Shown here piece by piece: positions 8,642 through 17,990 of a stretch of DNA of 64,000 nucleotides (position 1 is the stretch's first letter; each line of letters opens with the position of its first letter). The position numbers and the translations under genes were made by a program. This stretch comes from Fodinibacter sp963811825 (GTDB lineage Bacteria > Actinomycetota > Actinomycetes > Actinomycetales > Dermatophilaceae), in NCBI GenBank assembly GCA_963811825.1, contig CAWESS010000004.1, positions 43,659 through 107,658 on the forward strand. The letters run 5' to 3'. The notes beneath the pieces are model-generated. The model searched no databases and was not told the DNA's origin. It was given only the letters and a program-made list of their open reading frames with translations.

Positions 8642-9547
8642 ATGGGTCTTTTCGACCGCCTCGAGGCAGGCATCGAGCGCGCCGTGCAGGGCACGTTCGC
8701 CAAGCACCTGCGCTCCGCCGTGCACCCCGTCGAGATCGCCAGCACGATCCGCCGGGCCATGGACGACCGCGCCGTGAGCAGCAGCGGCCGCGCCATCGTG
8801 CCGAACGTCTTCACCATCGAGCTCTCGCCGGGCGACTACGACCGCCTGCACCCCGACCTCGCGAACGTCGAGATGGACCTCGTCGCCGCCGCCGAGGAGC
8901 ACTGCGACGGCCAGCGCTACCAGCCCGCCGGCCCCATCGACATCCTCTTCGAGGAGCACGAGGACCTCGAGACCGGCGTCTTCCGCATCCGCCCGTCCAA
9001 GGCCTCGCGCCCGCGCGCGACGGGGAACACCGGCTCCGAGCGGCCCCTGCACCGCCCCAACGTCCCGGATGCCGGGGGCCCGCCCCCCGCTCACGTCGCA
9101 CCTCGCGCAGCCGTACCGCCCGCACCCCCCGCCCCGCCGGCACCCGCCCCCCGGGCGAAGGCCGAGCGAGCGCGCCCGGCATCCGACGAGGAGGCGACGG
9201 CACGGCATCCGGCACCACCCGCACCCGCCGCGGCGCGCCGGGTCAACCCGGCCGACCGCCCCTGGCTCGACGTCGACGGCGAGCGCTACCCGCTCATGGG
9301 GGCCATCACGATCCTCGGCCGCGACGACGTCGCCGACATCATCCTCGACGACCCCGGCATCTCGCGGCGGCACAGCGAGCTGCGCGTGACCACCGACGGG
9401 CCGCGCTTCGTGTCCACCATCCGCGACCTCGGCTCGACCAACGGCACCTTCGTCAACGGCGAGCGCATCACGAGCGAGCACCTCGAGGACGGCGACCGCA
9501 TCACCGTCGGCCGCACCTCCATCACGTTCCGCGGCGGCCGGAGGTGA
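8642..9547 (+). CDS. fhaA: FHA-domain protein FhaA (DUF3662 + FHA)
   Basis: The 301-residue protein starts MGLFDRLEAGIERAVQGTF, the DUF3662 domain found only in actinobacterial FhaA. An Ala/Pro-rich linker (residues ~125-200) leads to a C-terminal FHA domain with the phosphothreonine-binding elements GRDDVADI, SRRHSEL and STNGTFVNG. FhaA binds phosphorylated partners of the PknB kinase, including MviN-type lipid II flippase machinery in mycobacteria. A strong Shine-Dalgarno AAGGAGGT (8628-8635) supports the start. It is the first gene of the conserved growth and division cluster. Confidence 0.95.
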   Translation: MGLFDRLEAGIERAVQGTFAKHLRSAVHPVEIASTIRRAMDDRAVSSSGRAIVPNVFTIELSPGDYDRLHPDLANVEMDLVAAAEEHCDGQRYQPAGPIDILFEEHEDLETGVFRIRPSKASRPRATGNTGSERPLHRPNVPDAGGPPPAHVAPRAAVPPAPPAPPAPAPRAKAERARPASDEEATARHPAPPAPAAARRVNPADRPWLDVDGERYPLMGAITILGRDDVADIILDDPGISRRHSELRVTTDGPRFVSTIRDLGSTNGTFVNGERITSEHLEDGDRITVGRTSITFRGGRR

Positions 9548-9554
9548 CGCCGGC

Positions 9555-10097
9555 GTGCTCAGCGAGCTGACCCTCACGCTCATGCGGCTCGGGCTCCTCG
9601 TGCTGCTGTGGTTCTTCGTGTTCGCCATCGTCGGCGTGCTGCGCGGCGACCTGTACGGCACGCGCGTCAAGCGACGCTCGGCCGGTCGCGCGAAGGCCGC
9701 CAAGCCCGTCCCCGCTGCCGTCGCCGCGGGTCCGGCGCCCGCCCCGGCCCCTGCCGCTCCTCCCGCCCGTGGCGGACGACTCGGTCGCCGTGGCGGCGGC
9801 AAGGGCCCCACCCGCCTCACCGTGACCGCCGGACAGCTCGCCGGCACCACGATGCCGCTGCGACCTGCCGGCACGCTCATCGGGCGCAGTCCCGAGTGTG
9901 CCCTCGTGCTCGACGACGACTACGTCTCGGGTCGGCACGCCCGCATCTTCCAGGCCGACGACGGGACGTGGCAGGTCGAGGACCTCCGCTCGACGAACGG
10001 CACCTTCCTCGGCGCCACGCGCCTGACCGAGCCCCGCGAGGTGACGGTCGGCAGCGTCATCCGGATCGGCCAGACCGTCGTCGAACTGCAGAGGTGA
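9555..10097 (+). CDS. fhaB: FHA-domain membrane protein FhaB (FipA)
   Basis: This 180-residue protein has one N-terminal transmembrane helix (LGLLVLLWFFVFAIVGVL, ~12-29), a basic/Ala-Pro linker and a C-terminal FHA domain with GRSPECALVLDDDYVSGRHA and STNGTFLG. It starts with GTG 7 bases after fhaA. FhaB orthologues recruit the Ser/Thr phosphatase and kinase to the division site. Order and spacing match the canonical cluster. Confidence 0.93.
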   Translation: MLSELTLTLMRLGLLVLLWFFVFAIVGVLRGDLYGTRVKRRSAGRAKAAKPVPAAVAAGPAPAPAPAAPPARGGRLGRRGGGKGPTRLTVTAGQLAGTTMPLRPAGTLIGRSPECALVLDDDYVSGRHARIFQADDGTWQVEDLRSTNGTFLGATRLTEPREVTVGSVIRIGQTVVELQR

Positions 10098-10100
10098 CGG

Positions 10101-11552
10101 ATGCCGTTCGCCTTCCACTACGCCGCCCGCTCCGACGTCGGCATGGTCCGGACCAACAACGAGGACTCCGCGTACGCCGGTCCACACCTCCTCGCGCTCG
10201 CTGACGGCATGGGCGGCCACGCCGGGGGCGACGTGGCGAGCTCGACGGTCATCGCGGGACTGGTCGCCCTCGACGACGAGGCCCTGAGCGGCCGCGACCT
10301 CAGCGAGGCGCTGCTCGACCGCATCCTGTCGGCCAACGCCGACATCGGCAACGAGGTGCGGTCCGAGCCGCGCCTGGACGGAATGGGCACCACCCTCATC
10401 GCGATGCTGCGCTCGCGCGACAAGATCGTCCTCGCGCACATCGGCGACTCGCGGGCCTTCCTCGTGCGCGACGGCGTCGTCACCCAGGTGACCAAGGACC
10501 ACTCGTTCGTGCAGACCCTCGTGGACGAGGGGCGGATCACCGCCGACGAGGCCCAGACGCACCCGCAGCGCTCGCTCGTCACGCGGGTGCTCACCGGGGC
10601 CGTCGAGGACGAGCCCGACCTCGTCGTGCGCCAGGGCCGCATCGGTGACCGCTACCTCCTGGCCTCCGACGGGCTCACCGACTACGTCGCACGCGACACG
10701 ATCGACGAGGTGCTGACGACGACGAGCAACCCCGCGGCGTGCGCGGACCGCCTCGTCGCCCTGGCCCTGCGCGCCGGTGCTCCCGACAACGTCACGGTCG
10801 TCGTCAGCGACATCGTCGACGGCACCACCGGCGCTGCTCCGCCCACCCAGCCCGAGGTCGTCGGGGCCGCGGCCGCGCGCGAGAAGGGCACGCGGCCGAT
10901 GCCGACGACGCCAGCCGCGAAGGCTGCCGCGCTCACCCAGGAGGCGACGGGCACGGCATCCGGCGGTGGCGAGGACGACCCCGACGGGCTCGGGGTCACC
11001 CTCGCGGAGGAGGGTCCGCGCTCGCGCGGGGGCACCGTGATGCGGCTGCTCGCCCTGCTCGTCGTCACGGTCGTCGTGCTCGCCGGTGGGTCGTACGCCG
11101 CGTACGCCTGGTCCCAGCAGCAGTACCACCTGCACGGCAACGACGGCGTCGTCACCGTGTACCGCGGCCCGAACCAGATGCTCGGTCCGATCGCGCTGTC
11201 GCGCCCGCTGTACGCGACGACGATCGCCATCGAGGACCTGCCGGCCTCCTACCAGAGCAGCCTCGAGCAGGGCATCGACGTCGACGACCTGGCGGCGGCC
11301 GACGCCCGGGTCGAGGAGCTGCGGCTGCAGGCCACGGCCTGCCGCTGGGCCCGCTCCCGCGGCGAGGAGTGCCGCACGGTGCCGTCCACGTGGACCACGC
11401 CCACCCCGACCCCGTCGCCGAGCCCGACCCCCTCGCTCACGCCGTCTCCCGGCCTCACGCCGTCTCCCGGCCTCACGCCGTCGCCGGGCCTCACGCCCGC
11501 CCCCGGCGGGTCCGTGACCCCGGGCACCATCCCCACCCCGGTGTCCGCATGA
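10101..11552 (+). CDS. pstP: PP2C-type Ser/Thr protein phosphatase PstP
   Basis: The 483-residue protein carries an N-terminal PP2C catalytic domain (residues ~5-240). The metal-binding motifs are RTNNED, LADGMGGHAGGD, HIGDSRAFL and ASDGLTD, and GAPDNVTVVV ends the domain. One transmembrane helix (~313-335) anchors a short extracytoplasmic domain that ends in a Thr/Pro/Ser tail made of LTPSPG repeats. PstP dephosphorylates PknB and cell-wall substrates. Its stop overlaps the rodA ATG by ATGA. Confidence 0.95.
   Translation: MPFAFHYAARSDVGMVRTNNEDSAYAGPHLLALADGMGGHAGGDVASSTVIAGLVALDDEALSGRDLSEALLDRILSANADIGNEVRSEPRLDGMGTTLIAMLRSRDKIVLAHIGDSRAFLVRDGVVTQVTKDHSFVQTLVDEGRITADEAQTHPQRSLVTRVLTGAVEDEPDLVVRQGRIGDRYLLASDGLTDYVARDTIDEVLTTTSNPAACADRLVALALRAGAPDNVTVVVSDIVDGTTGAAPPTQPEVVGAAAAREKGTRPMPTTPAAKAAALTQEATGTASGGGEDDPDGLGVTLAEEGPRSRGGTVMRLLALLVVTVVVLAGGSYAAYAWSQQQYHLHGNDGVVTVYRGPNQMLGPIALSRPLYATTIAIEDLPASYQSSLEQGIDVDDLAAADARVEELRLQATACRWARSRGEECRTVPSTWTTPTPTPSPSPTPSLTPSPGLTPSPGLTPSPGLTPAPGGSVTPGTIPTPVSA
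11435..11500 (+). repeat. 18-bp tandem repeat encoding LTPSPG in PstP tail
   Basis: Three to four near-identical 18-bp units (CTCACGCCGTCTCCCGGC and single-base variants) encode the LTPSPG repeats near the PstP C-terminus. Copy number is likely variable between strains. Confidence 0.75.
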
Positions 11553-12931
11553 GCGTCGTCTCGTCCTACCCCGCTCGCCGTGGGCGCAACGTCGAGCTCG
11601 CGCTGGTCATCGGCGCGGTCGCGATCGTGCTGCTCGCGTACGTCAACGTCGGCCTGGCCACCTCCGAGTCGATCCCCCCGGGCACCATGGCCCTCGCCGG
11701 GGGCTACCTCGCGATGGCGGTCGGCTTCCACCTCGTCCTGCGCTGGCGGGCGTCCTACGCCGACCCGTTGATGCTGCCGATCATGACCCTGCTCAACGGC
11801 CTGGGCCTGGTGATGATCCACCGCATCGACCTCGCGAACGGCAAGTCGATCGCCGACGGCGTCGCGCTGCGCCAGCTCGTCTGGACCGGGGTCGCGGTCG
11901 TCATCGCGGCGATCGTCCTCGTCGTGCTGCGCGACCACCGGGTGCTGCGCCGCTACACCTACCTCGCCGGCGTCGTCGGTTTCGTCCTGCTCCTGCTGCC
12001 GCTCATGCCGGTCATCGGCACGTCGATCTACGGGTCGCGGATCTGGATCCGGGTCGGGCCGCTGTCCTTCCAGCCCGGTGAGGTCGCCAAGATCGCCCTG
12101 ACCATCTTCTTCGCGGGCTACCTCGTGCAGACCCGTGACGCGCTGTCGGTCGCCGGGCGCAAGGTGCTCGGGCTGACCCTGCCTCGGGCCCGGGACCTCG
12201 GCCCGATCCTCGTCGCGTGGCTGGCCAGCCTGGCGGTGCTCATCTTCGAGCGCGACCTCGGCTCGTCGCTGCTCTTCTTCGGTCTGTTCGTCGCGATGCT
12301 CTACGTCGCCACCGAGCGGGTGTCGTGGATCGCGATCGGCCTGACCCTGTTCAGCGTCGGCGCCTATGTCGCCTACCTGGCCTTCGGTCACGTGCAGACC
12401 CGGGTGCTCCTCTGGCTCGACACCTTCAGCCCCGAGGCGCTCGCCGCCTCCGACCAGCTCGCCAAGGGCCTCATGGGCATGGCCGCCGGTGGCATGTTCG
12501 GGACCGGCCTGGGTCGCGGTCGGCCCGATCTCACCTACTTCGCCGAGTCCGACTTCATCATCCCCAGCTTCGGCGAGGAGATCGGGCTCGTCGGGCTGTT
12601 CGCGCTCCTCATGCTCTACGCGCTGCTCGTCCAGCGCGGGATGCGCACGTCCCTCGGCACCCGTGACGGCTTCGGCAAGCTGCTCGCCGCGGGCCTGTCG
12701 TTCTCCATCGCGCTCCAGTGCTTCGTCGTCGTCGGGGGCGTCACCCGGGTCATCCCCCTCACCGGGCTGACGATGCCGTTCCTGTCCTCCGGCGGATCGT
12801 CCCTCCTGGCCAACTGGACCCTCGTCGCGATCCTCCTCCGGATCTCCGACCACGCGCGCCGCCCGGTGCCTGCGGTCGGCGCCCCGAACGAGCTCGCCGA
12901 GGCCCACACCCAGGTGGTGAGGATGCCGTGA
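11549..12931 (+). CDS. rodA: SEDS peptidoglycan glycosyltransferase RodA/FtsW
   Basis: The 460-residue polytopic protein has about ten transmembrane segments and the SEDS signatures: GSRIWIRVGPLSFQPGEVAK in the middle, FERDLGSSLLFF (with the essential Asp region), and the C-terminal SEDFIIPSFGEEIG-like and LPFLSSGGSS segments. It polymerises lipid II glycan strands together with the class B PBP encoded next. It overlaps both neighbours (ATGA upstream, GTGA downstream), so subunit levels are probably matched by translational coupling. Confidence 0.95.
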   Translation: MSVVSSYPARRGRNVELALVIGAVAIVLLAYVNVGLATSESIPPGTMALAGGYLAMAVGFHLVLRWRASYADPLMLPIMTLLNGLGLVMIHRIDLANGKSIADGVALRQLVWTGVAVVIAAIVLVVLRDHRVLRRYTYLAGVVGFVLLLLPLMPVIGTSIYGSRIWIRVGPLSFQPGEVAKIALTIFFAGYLVQTRDALSVAGRKVLGLTLPRARDLGPILVAWLASLAVLIFERDLGSSLLFFGLFVAMLYVATERVSWIAIGLTLFSVGAYVAYLAFGHVQTRVLLWLDTFSPEALAASDQLAKGLMGMAAGGMFGTGLGRGRPDLTYFAESDFIIPSFGEEIGLVGLFALLMLYALLVQRGMRTSLGTRDGFGKLLAAGLSFSIALQCFVVVGGVTRVIPLTGLTMPFLSSGGSSLLANWTLVAILLRISDHARRPVPAVGAPNELAEAHTQVVRMP

Positions 12932-14379
12932 ACGCCCCCGTGCGCCGCCTCGCCGTCGTCGTCTCCATCCTCTTCGCCTCGCTGCTCGTCTCGACGACCC
13001 TCATCCAGTACGTCTTCGCCGCCGACCTGAACGCCCGGTCCGACAACCGGCGCACCCTGCTGTCGACGTACGCCCGCGAGCGCGGGTCGATCCTCGTCGG
13101 CCAGACCGCCGTGGCGCGCTCGGTGCCGAGCGACGACCAGTACAAGTTCCAGCGCGAGTACTCCGAGGGCGAGCTGTACGCCCACGTCACCGGCTTCTAC
13201 TCCTTCTACGGGGCGTCCGGCGGCCTCGAGCAGGCCGAGAACTCCTTCCTCTCCGGGTCCAGCGACAAGCTGTTCTACCGCCGGGTCTCCGACCTGTTCA
13301 CCGGCCGCCGCCCGCAGGGGGCGACCCTGGAGACGACGCTCGACCCCGCGGTGCAGCGGGCGGCATCCGATGCGATGGCCCGCATCCGTGGTGCGGCGGT
13401 GGCCCTGGACCCGCAGACCGGCGCCATCCTCGCGATGGTGAGCCACCCGACGTTCGACCCGAACTCGGTCGCGGGTCACGACCTCGACGTGCTCGAGGCG
13501 AACTACGAGGCGCTGAACACCGACCCGGACAAGCCACTGGTGAACCGCAGCATCAACGAGCTGTACCCGCCGGGCTCGGTGTTCAAGGTCGTCACGGCGG
13601 CCGCAGCGCTCTCCACGGGTGAGTACACCGAGGACACCGTGGTCCCGGGCCCGGCGATCCTCGAGCTGCCGGGCACGACGGCCAGCCTGCCCAACATGTT
13701 CGACGGACCCTGCGGCCCCAACGACGAGGTCACGATGACCGAGGCGCTGGCCATCTCGTGCAACACGGCCTTCGCCTCGGTGGGCATGGACATCGGCGCC
13801 GACGCGATCAGGGCCCAGGCGGAGAAGTTCGGCTTCGGCGACACGCTGAGCGTGCCCATGCGGGTCACGCCGAGCACGATCCCCGCCGAGCTGAACATGC
13901 CCCAGCTCGCCCAGTCCTCGATCGGGCAGTTCGACGTGCAGGTGACCCCGCTCCAGATGGCGATGGTCGCCGCGGGGGTCGCCAACGAGGGCACCGTCAT
14001 GAAGCCCTACCTCGTGCAGTCCGTCATCGGCTCGGACCTGTCGGTGATCGAGACCACGGACGAGCAGGAGCTTTCCCAAGCGGTCACCCCCGACGTCGCG
14101 GCACAGCTGACCCGGATGATGGAGGCCGTCGTCACCGACGGCTCGGGCAAGCGCGCCCAGATCGACGGGGTGGCGGTCGCGGGCAAGTCGGGGACGGCGC
14201 AGCACGGTGAGGGGCGCAGGGCCCACGCGTGGTTCATCTCCTTCGCCCCCGCGGACGACCCGCAGATCGCGGTCGCCGTCATCGCGGAGGACGGCGGCGT
14301 CGCCGGCAGCGAGGCCGGGGGTGGCGCGGTCGCCGCACCGATCGCCCGAAAGATGATGGAAGCGCGGCTGGACCGATGA
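12928..14379 (+). CDS. pbpA: Class B penicillin-binding protein PbpA
   Basis: The 483-residue protein has a short cytoplasmic N-terminus, one transmembrane anchor (~8-30), a non-catalytic domain and a transpeptidase domain. Active-site motifs are SVFK in LYPPGSVFKVV (SxxK), SCN in AISCNTAF, and KSG in AGKSGTAQHG (a common KTG variant). It cross-links the glycan made by RodA. It starts with a GTG inside the rodA stop. Confidence 0.95.
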   Translation: MNAPVRRLAVVVSILFASLLVSTTLIQYVFAADLNARSDNRRTLLSTYARERGSILVGQTAVARSVPSDDQYKFQREYSEGELYAHVTGFYSFYGASGGLEQAENSFLSGSSDKLFYRRVSDLFTGRRPQGATLETTLDPAVQRAASDAMARIRGAAVALDPQTGAILAMVSHPTFDPNSVAGHDLDVLEANYEALNTDPDKPLVNRSINELYPPGSVFKVVTAAAALSTGEYTEDTVVPGPAILELPGTTASLPNMFDGPCGPNDEVTMTEALAISCNTAFASVGMDIGADAIRAQAEKFGFGDTLSVPMRVTPSTIPAELNMPQLAQSSIGQFDVQVTPLQMAMVAAGVANEGTVMKPYLVQSVIGSDLSVIETTDEQELSQAVTPDVAAQLTRMMEAVVTDGSGKRAQIDGVAVAGKSGTAQHGEGRRAHAWFISFAPADDPQIAVAVIAEDGGVAGSEAGGGAVAAPIARKMMEARLDR

Positions 14380-14463
14380 CCACACGGACGAGAGCAGTGG
14401 ACGCAGCAGTGATGGCGAACGCAGGGCACGACCACACGGGGTCACCGACGAGGAGCGCCCGGC

Positions 14464-16346
14464 ATGGCTGAGGTCCCGAAGCTGCTCGGGGGTCGCTACG
14501 AGGTGGACACCCACCTCGGACGCGGCGGGATGGCCGAGGTCCACCTCGGCTACGACACCCGCCTGGGTCGCCAGGTCGCCATCAAGATGCTCCGCAGCGA
14601 GCTCGCCCGCGACCAGACCTTCCTCACCCGCTTCCGCCGCGAGGCGCAGGCGGCCGCCGGGCTGAACCACGCGTCCATCGTCGCGGTCTACGACCACGGC
14701 GAGGACGCCGCGACCGAGAGCGGTGGCGCGCAGGTCCGGGTTCCCTACATCATCATGGAGTTCGTCGACGGCAAGACCCTGCGCGAGGTCATCACCGAGC
14801 AGGGCACGTTCGCACCCACGGAGGCGATGCGAGTCACCGAGGGTGTGCTCGACGCGCTGGCCTACAGCCACCGCAACGGCATCGTGCACCGTGACATCAA
14901 GCCGGCCAACGTCATGATCGCCGCCGACGGCACGATCAAGGTGATGGACTTCGGCATCGCACGGGCGCTCGCCGACGCCAACGCGACGATGACCCAGACG
15001 CAGTCGGTCGTCGGCACCGCGCAGTACCTCTCCCCCGAGCAGGCGCAGGGGCAGCCGGTCGACGAACGCTCAGACCTCTACTCCGCCGGGTGCATGCTCT
15101 TCGAGCTGCTCACGGGTCGGGCGCCGTTCCTCGGCGAGAGCATGGTCTCCATCGCCTACCAGCACGTCGGCGAGCAGCCGTTGCCGCCGTCCCGCTTCGC
15201 CGAGGGCATCTCCGAGGACCTCGACGCCGTCGTCATGCACTCCCTGGCCAAGCCGCGCGACGCGCGCTACCAGAGCGCCGGGGAGTTCCGCAGCGACCTG
15301 CAGGCCGTGCGCCTGGAGCGCCCGATCAGCAGCGCGGCCAAGGGCACGGCCGCTGCCCTGGCCGGCGCCGCTGGCGCCCTGGCCGTCGGCGGGGCCATGA
15401 CCGAGGCCCTGCCGGCGATCGGTCCCGAGCAGACCCAGGTGTTCTCCGGGGCCGTCGCGTGCCACCCGACCAGGTCCCGCCCGGGACCAACACCGACACG
15501 TTCCCCGCGGTCGGCGACGACACCGAGGACAAGCGCAGCAAGAGCGGCTGGGTCGTCCTCACGATCTTCGCGATCGCGGCCCTCATCGCCCTGGCCCTCG
15601 GGCTCTCCACGTACTTCGGCGAGGAGGAGATCCCCCCCGTCGCCGTACCGACGGTCGTCGACAAGCCGGTTCAGACGGCGATCGCCGACCTCGCACGCGC
15701 CGGGCTCGAGGACGAGGTCGTGCGTCAACCCAGCGACACCGTGCCGGTCGACGTCGTCATCAGCCAGACCCCGACCGGAGGCACCGAGGTGGCGCCGGGG
15801 ACGACCGTGCGTCTCGCGGTGTCGTCCGGGCCGACGGCGATCCCCGTGCCCGACCTCGCCGGCATGACCGAGGCCGAGGCCCGGGCACTGCTCTCCGACC
15901 TCGACCTCGAGCTCGGCACCGTCACCGAGGTCGACGACCCCGAGACGACCAAGGGCCAGATCCTCGACTCCAACCCGGCGAAAGACACCTCCGTGGCACC
16001 GGGCTCGCAGATCAGCGTGCGCATCGGCAGCGGGCAGGTGCCCGTGCCCAACGTCGTCGGCACGCCGCTGAACGAGGCCCAGCGCCTGCTGGTGGATGCC
16101 AACCTCGTGTCGGACACGACGTTCCGCCAGACCAACGCGGTGCCCGAGGGTCGGGTCATCGAGCAGGACCCGCCGAGCGGCAAGATCGACATCGGCGGGA
16201 CGGTGCGGATCGTCGTGGCCCAGAAGGCAGCCCCGACCCCGACCCCGACGCCCACGCCGACACCGACGCCCACCCCCGAACCTTCGGAGGAACCCTCACC
16301 GACCGGGTCTCCGCCCGCCGACCCCGAGCCCACCGCGTCCCCCTGA
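14464..16346 (+). CDS. pknB: PASTA-domain Ser/Thr kinase PknB (frameshifted)
   Basis: The kinase domain (residues ~9-275) shows LGRGGMAEVH, catalytic-loop HRDIKPAN, DFG and SPEQ. A juxtamembrane region and a transmembrane helix (WVVLTIFAIAALIALALGL) are followed by three PASTA repeats (starting VPTVVDK, IPVPDLAG, VPVPNVVG) that bind muropeptides or lipid II, then a Thr-Pro tail. One indel near 15460-15475, in the juxtamembrane segment, separates kinase from PASTA frames; an essential gene of this type is unlikely to be truly broken. No second kinase (pknA) is present, unlike mycobacteria, so this kinase probably serves alone here. It is convergent with trpG. Confidence 0.92.
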
Positions 16347-16365
16347 CCCGCCAGGCGGATGCCGG

Positions 16366-17023
16366 TCAGCCGGCAGCGACCATCCGCGCCACTCCCGCGG
16401 CGTCATGGACGAGGGGGCTCAGCCCGACCGAGCGCTGCACGGCATCCGGCATGCCACACAGCTGCGAGCCAGTTCGCGAACATCCGGTGGCCACCGTGGG
16501 TCAGCACGGACTCGGGGTGGAACTGCACCCCGTGCAGCGGCAGGGTCGCGTGCCGCACCGCCATGATGATCCCCGACTCGGTGCGGCCGTTGGCGAGCAG
16601 CGAACCGGGCAGCGTCTCGGGGGCGATCGTCAGCGAGTGGTAGCGCGTCGCCGTGAACGGGTCGGGCACCCCGGCCAGCACGCCGGTGCCGTCGTGCTGC
16701 ACCTGCGAGGTCTTGCCGTGCAGCAGCTCAGGAGCCCGCCCGACCGTGGCCCCGAGCACGACCCCCAGCGCCTGGTGTCCGAGGCACACCCCGAGCATCG
16801 GCTGGGCCCGCTCGGCGCAGGCCTCGATCATCGCCATGGAGACGCCGGCCTCCTCGGGCGTCCCGGGGCCGGGCGAGACGAGCACCCCGTCGAAGCCCTC
16901 GGCGTCGGCCGGGCTGATCGCGTCGTTGCGCACGACCTCGCAGTCCGCACCGAGCTGCTCGAGGTAGCCGACGATCGTGAAGACGAAGCTGTCGTAGTTG
17001 TCGACGACGAGGATCCGGGTCAT
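16366..17023 (-). CDS. Class I glutamine amidotransferase, anthranilate/aminodeoxychorismate synthase component II (frameshifted near 3' end)
   Basis: The ~218-residue protein starts MTRILVVDNYDSFVFTIVGYL. The oxyanion/PGPG loop (SPGPGTPEEAG), the nucleophile (GVCLGHQALG) and the His-Glu pair (GVQFHPESVLT) of the catalytic triad are all visible. It supplies ammonia from glutamine to the chorismate-binding subunit for p-aminobenzoate or anthranilate; the large subunit is not here. Its place next to pknB is conserved in actinobacteria, where it is annotated pabA or trpG. An indel near 16460 shifts the last ~30 residues; the restored end runs to the TGA at 16366-16368 and includes MPDAVQRSVGLSPLV. 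Confidence 0.88.
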
Positions 17024-17051
17024 GCCTCCATGGTGCACCGTCCGGCACCGA

Positions 17052-17210
17052 TCAGGGGCCGACCGTCGACTCCGTGAACGGCAGGAGGGTGCTCACCCAG
17101 GGGAAGAGCCAGGTGAAACAGGCCGCCACGACGAGTGCGACGAGCACGAGGCACAGCACCGCCCGCACCCACGCGGGGCCGGGCAGCGATCGCCAGAGGG
17201 CGGCGTACAC
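17052..17210 (-). CDS. Small single-pass membrane protein, 52 aa
   Basis: A GTG-initiated 52-codon frame lies between the sortase and trpG. It has a basic N-terminus (LWRSLPGPAWVR), one strong hydrophobic helix (AVLCLVLVALVVAACF, ~17-32), then LFPWVSTLLPF. Small membrane proteins occupy this slot in related clusters, so I think it is real. It starts 4 bases after the sortase stop, in the same operon. Function unknown. Confidence 0.6.
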   Translation of the reverse strand: MYAALWRSLPGPAWVRAVLCLVLVALVVAACFTWLFPWVSTLLPFTESTVGP

Positions 17211-17213
17211 GGC

Positions 17214-17990
17214 TCAGCCCTCCCGTTCCTGGAGTCGAGAGGAGGCAACACGCAGGGCGCCAGGCTGTCCCGTCGGCGTGTTCCCTCCTCTCGACTCGAC
17301 GCCCGCCGCCAGCTCCAGGCGGGCGGGGTCCCAGTCGGCTCGGGCCACGGACTCCACGAGCCGCGCGTGCACGATGAAGCGCTCGGTGGCGGAGAACTTG
17401 GGGTGGCACGACGTGAGGGTGAGCATCGCCTCGGTGGGTGTGGCGGCGGCATCCGAGGGCACGGGAGCGATCACCTCGATGTCGCTCGGCAGCACGACCT
17501 CTCGCGACTCCACCTCGTAGACGTGCACCGTGTCGGCCGTCTCGACGACGACGAGGTCACCATCGGCGAGCCGGTCGATGTCGTGCAGCGGCCGCCCGTA
17601 CGTCGTGCGGTGCCCGGCCAGCGCGAAGTTGCCGACCTGCCCCGGCCCGGCCGTGCCCACGTAGTGCCCGACTCCCAGCGCCAGCACGTCGCGCCCCGTC
17701 CCCTCGATGACCGGCCGCGCGTAGTCGTCCCCGAAGCGGGGGATGCGCAGCACGGCGAACGCACCGTCGTCGCCCAGGGCAGCCGGGATGCCGTTCGCGG
17801 GCACGGGTTCGGGCGTCGCCTTCGCGCCCTCCCGGGCAAACCCCTCCTCGAGGGTCGCGACGATCTGGTCCTGCGCGCGGTTCGAGACGACGTCGGTCCA
17901 CCAGAGCTGCCAGGCGGCGAACAGCAGCACGAGGACGCCGAGCGTGACGAGCAGCTCGCCGGCCCAGCCGGCGGCGCGGCGGAGGATCAC
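17214..17990 (-). CDS. Class E sortase
   Basis: This 258-residue transpeptidase has an N-terminal transmembrane anchor (LLVTLGVLVLLFAAWQLWW). The sortase core runs from AVLRIPRFG, with catalytic His in ALAGHRTTYG, catalytic Cys in TLTSCHPKF and catalytic Arg in FIVHARL. Class E sortases attach LAxTG-type proteins to the wall of actinobacteria. The GTG start overlaps the DUF881 stop (GTGA). The last ~35 residues are a variable cytosolic-type tail. No sortase substrate is encoded in the window. Confidence 0.92.
   Translation of the reverse strand: MILRRAAGWAGELLVTLGVLVLLFAAWQLWWTDVVSNRAQDQIVATLEEGFAREGAKATPEPVPANGIPAALGDDGAFAVLRIPRFGDDYARPVIEGTGRDVLALGVGHYVGTAGPGQVGNFALAGHRTTYGRPLHDIDRLADGDLVVVETADTVHVYEVESREVVLPSDIEVIAPVPSDAAATPTEAMLTLTSCHPKFSATERFIVHARLVESVARADWDPARLELAAGVESRGGNTPTGQPGALRVASSRLQEREG

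Noticed and set aside
7577..9880. 767-codon minus-strand frame extending the pirin gene upstream
   Set aside because: Only the part from 8518 downward matches pirin; the rest is antisense to fhaA/fhaB with low-complexity composition.
11435..11500. Possible CRISPR-like array
   Set aside because: The repeats are in-frame coding repeats for a Pro/Thr tail with no spacers. No CRISPR array or cas gene was seen anywhere in the window.
11249..14889. Long minus-strand frames opposite rodA, pbpA and pknB (552 and 757 codons)
   Set aside because: They are antisense shadows of strongly supported genes with no motifs of their own.
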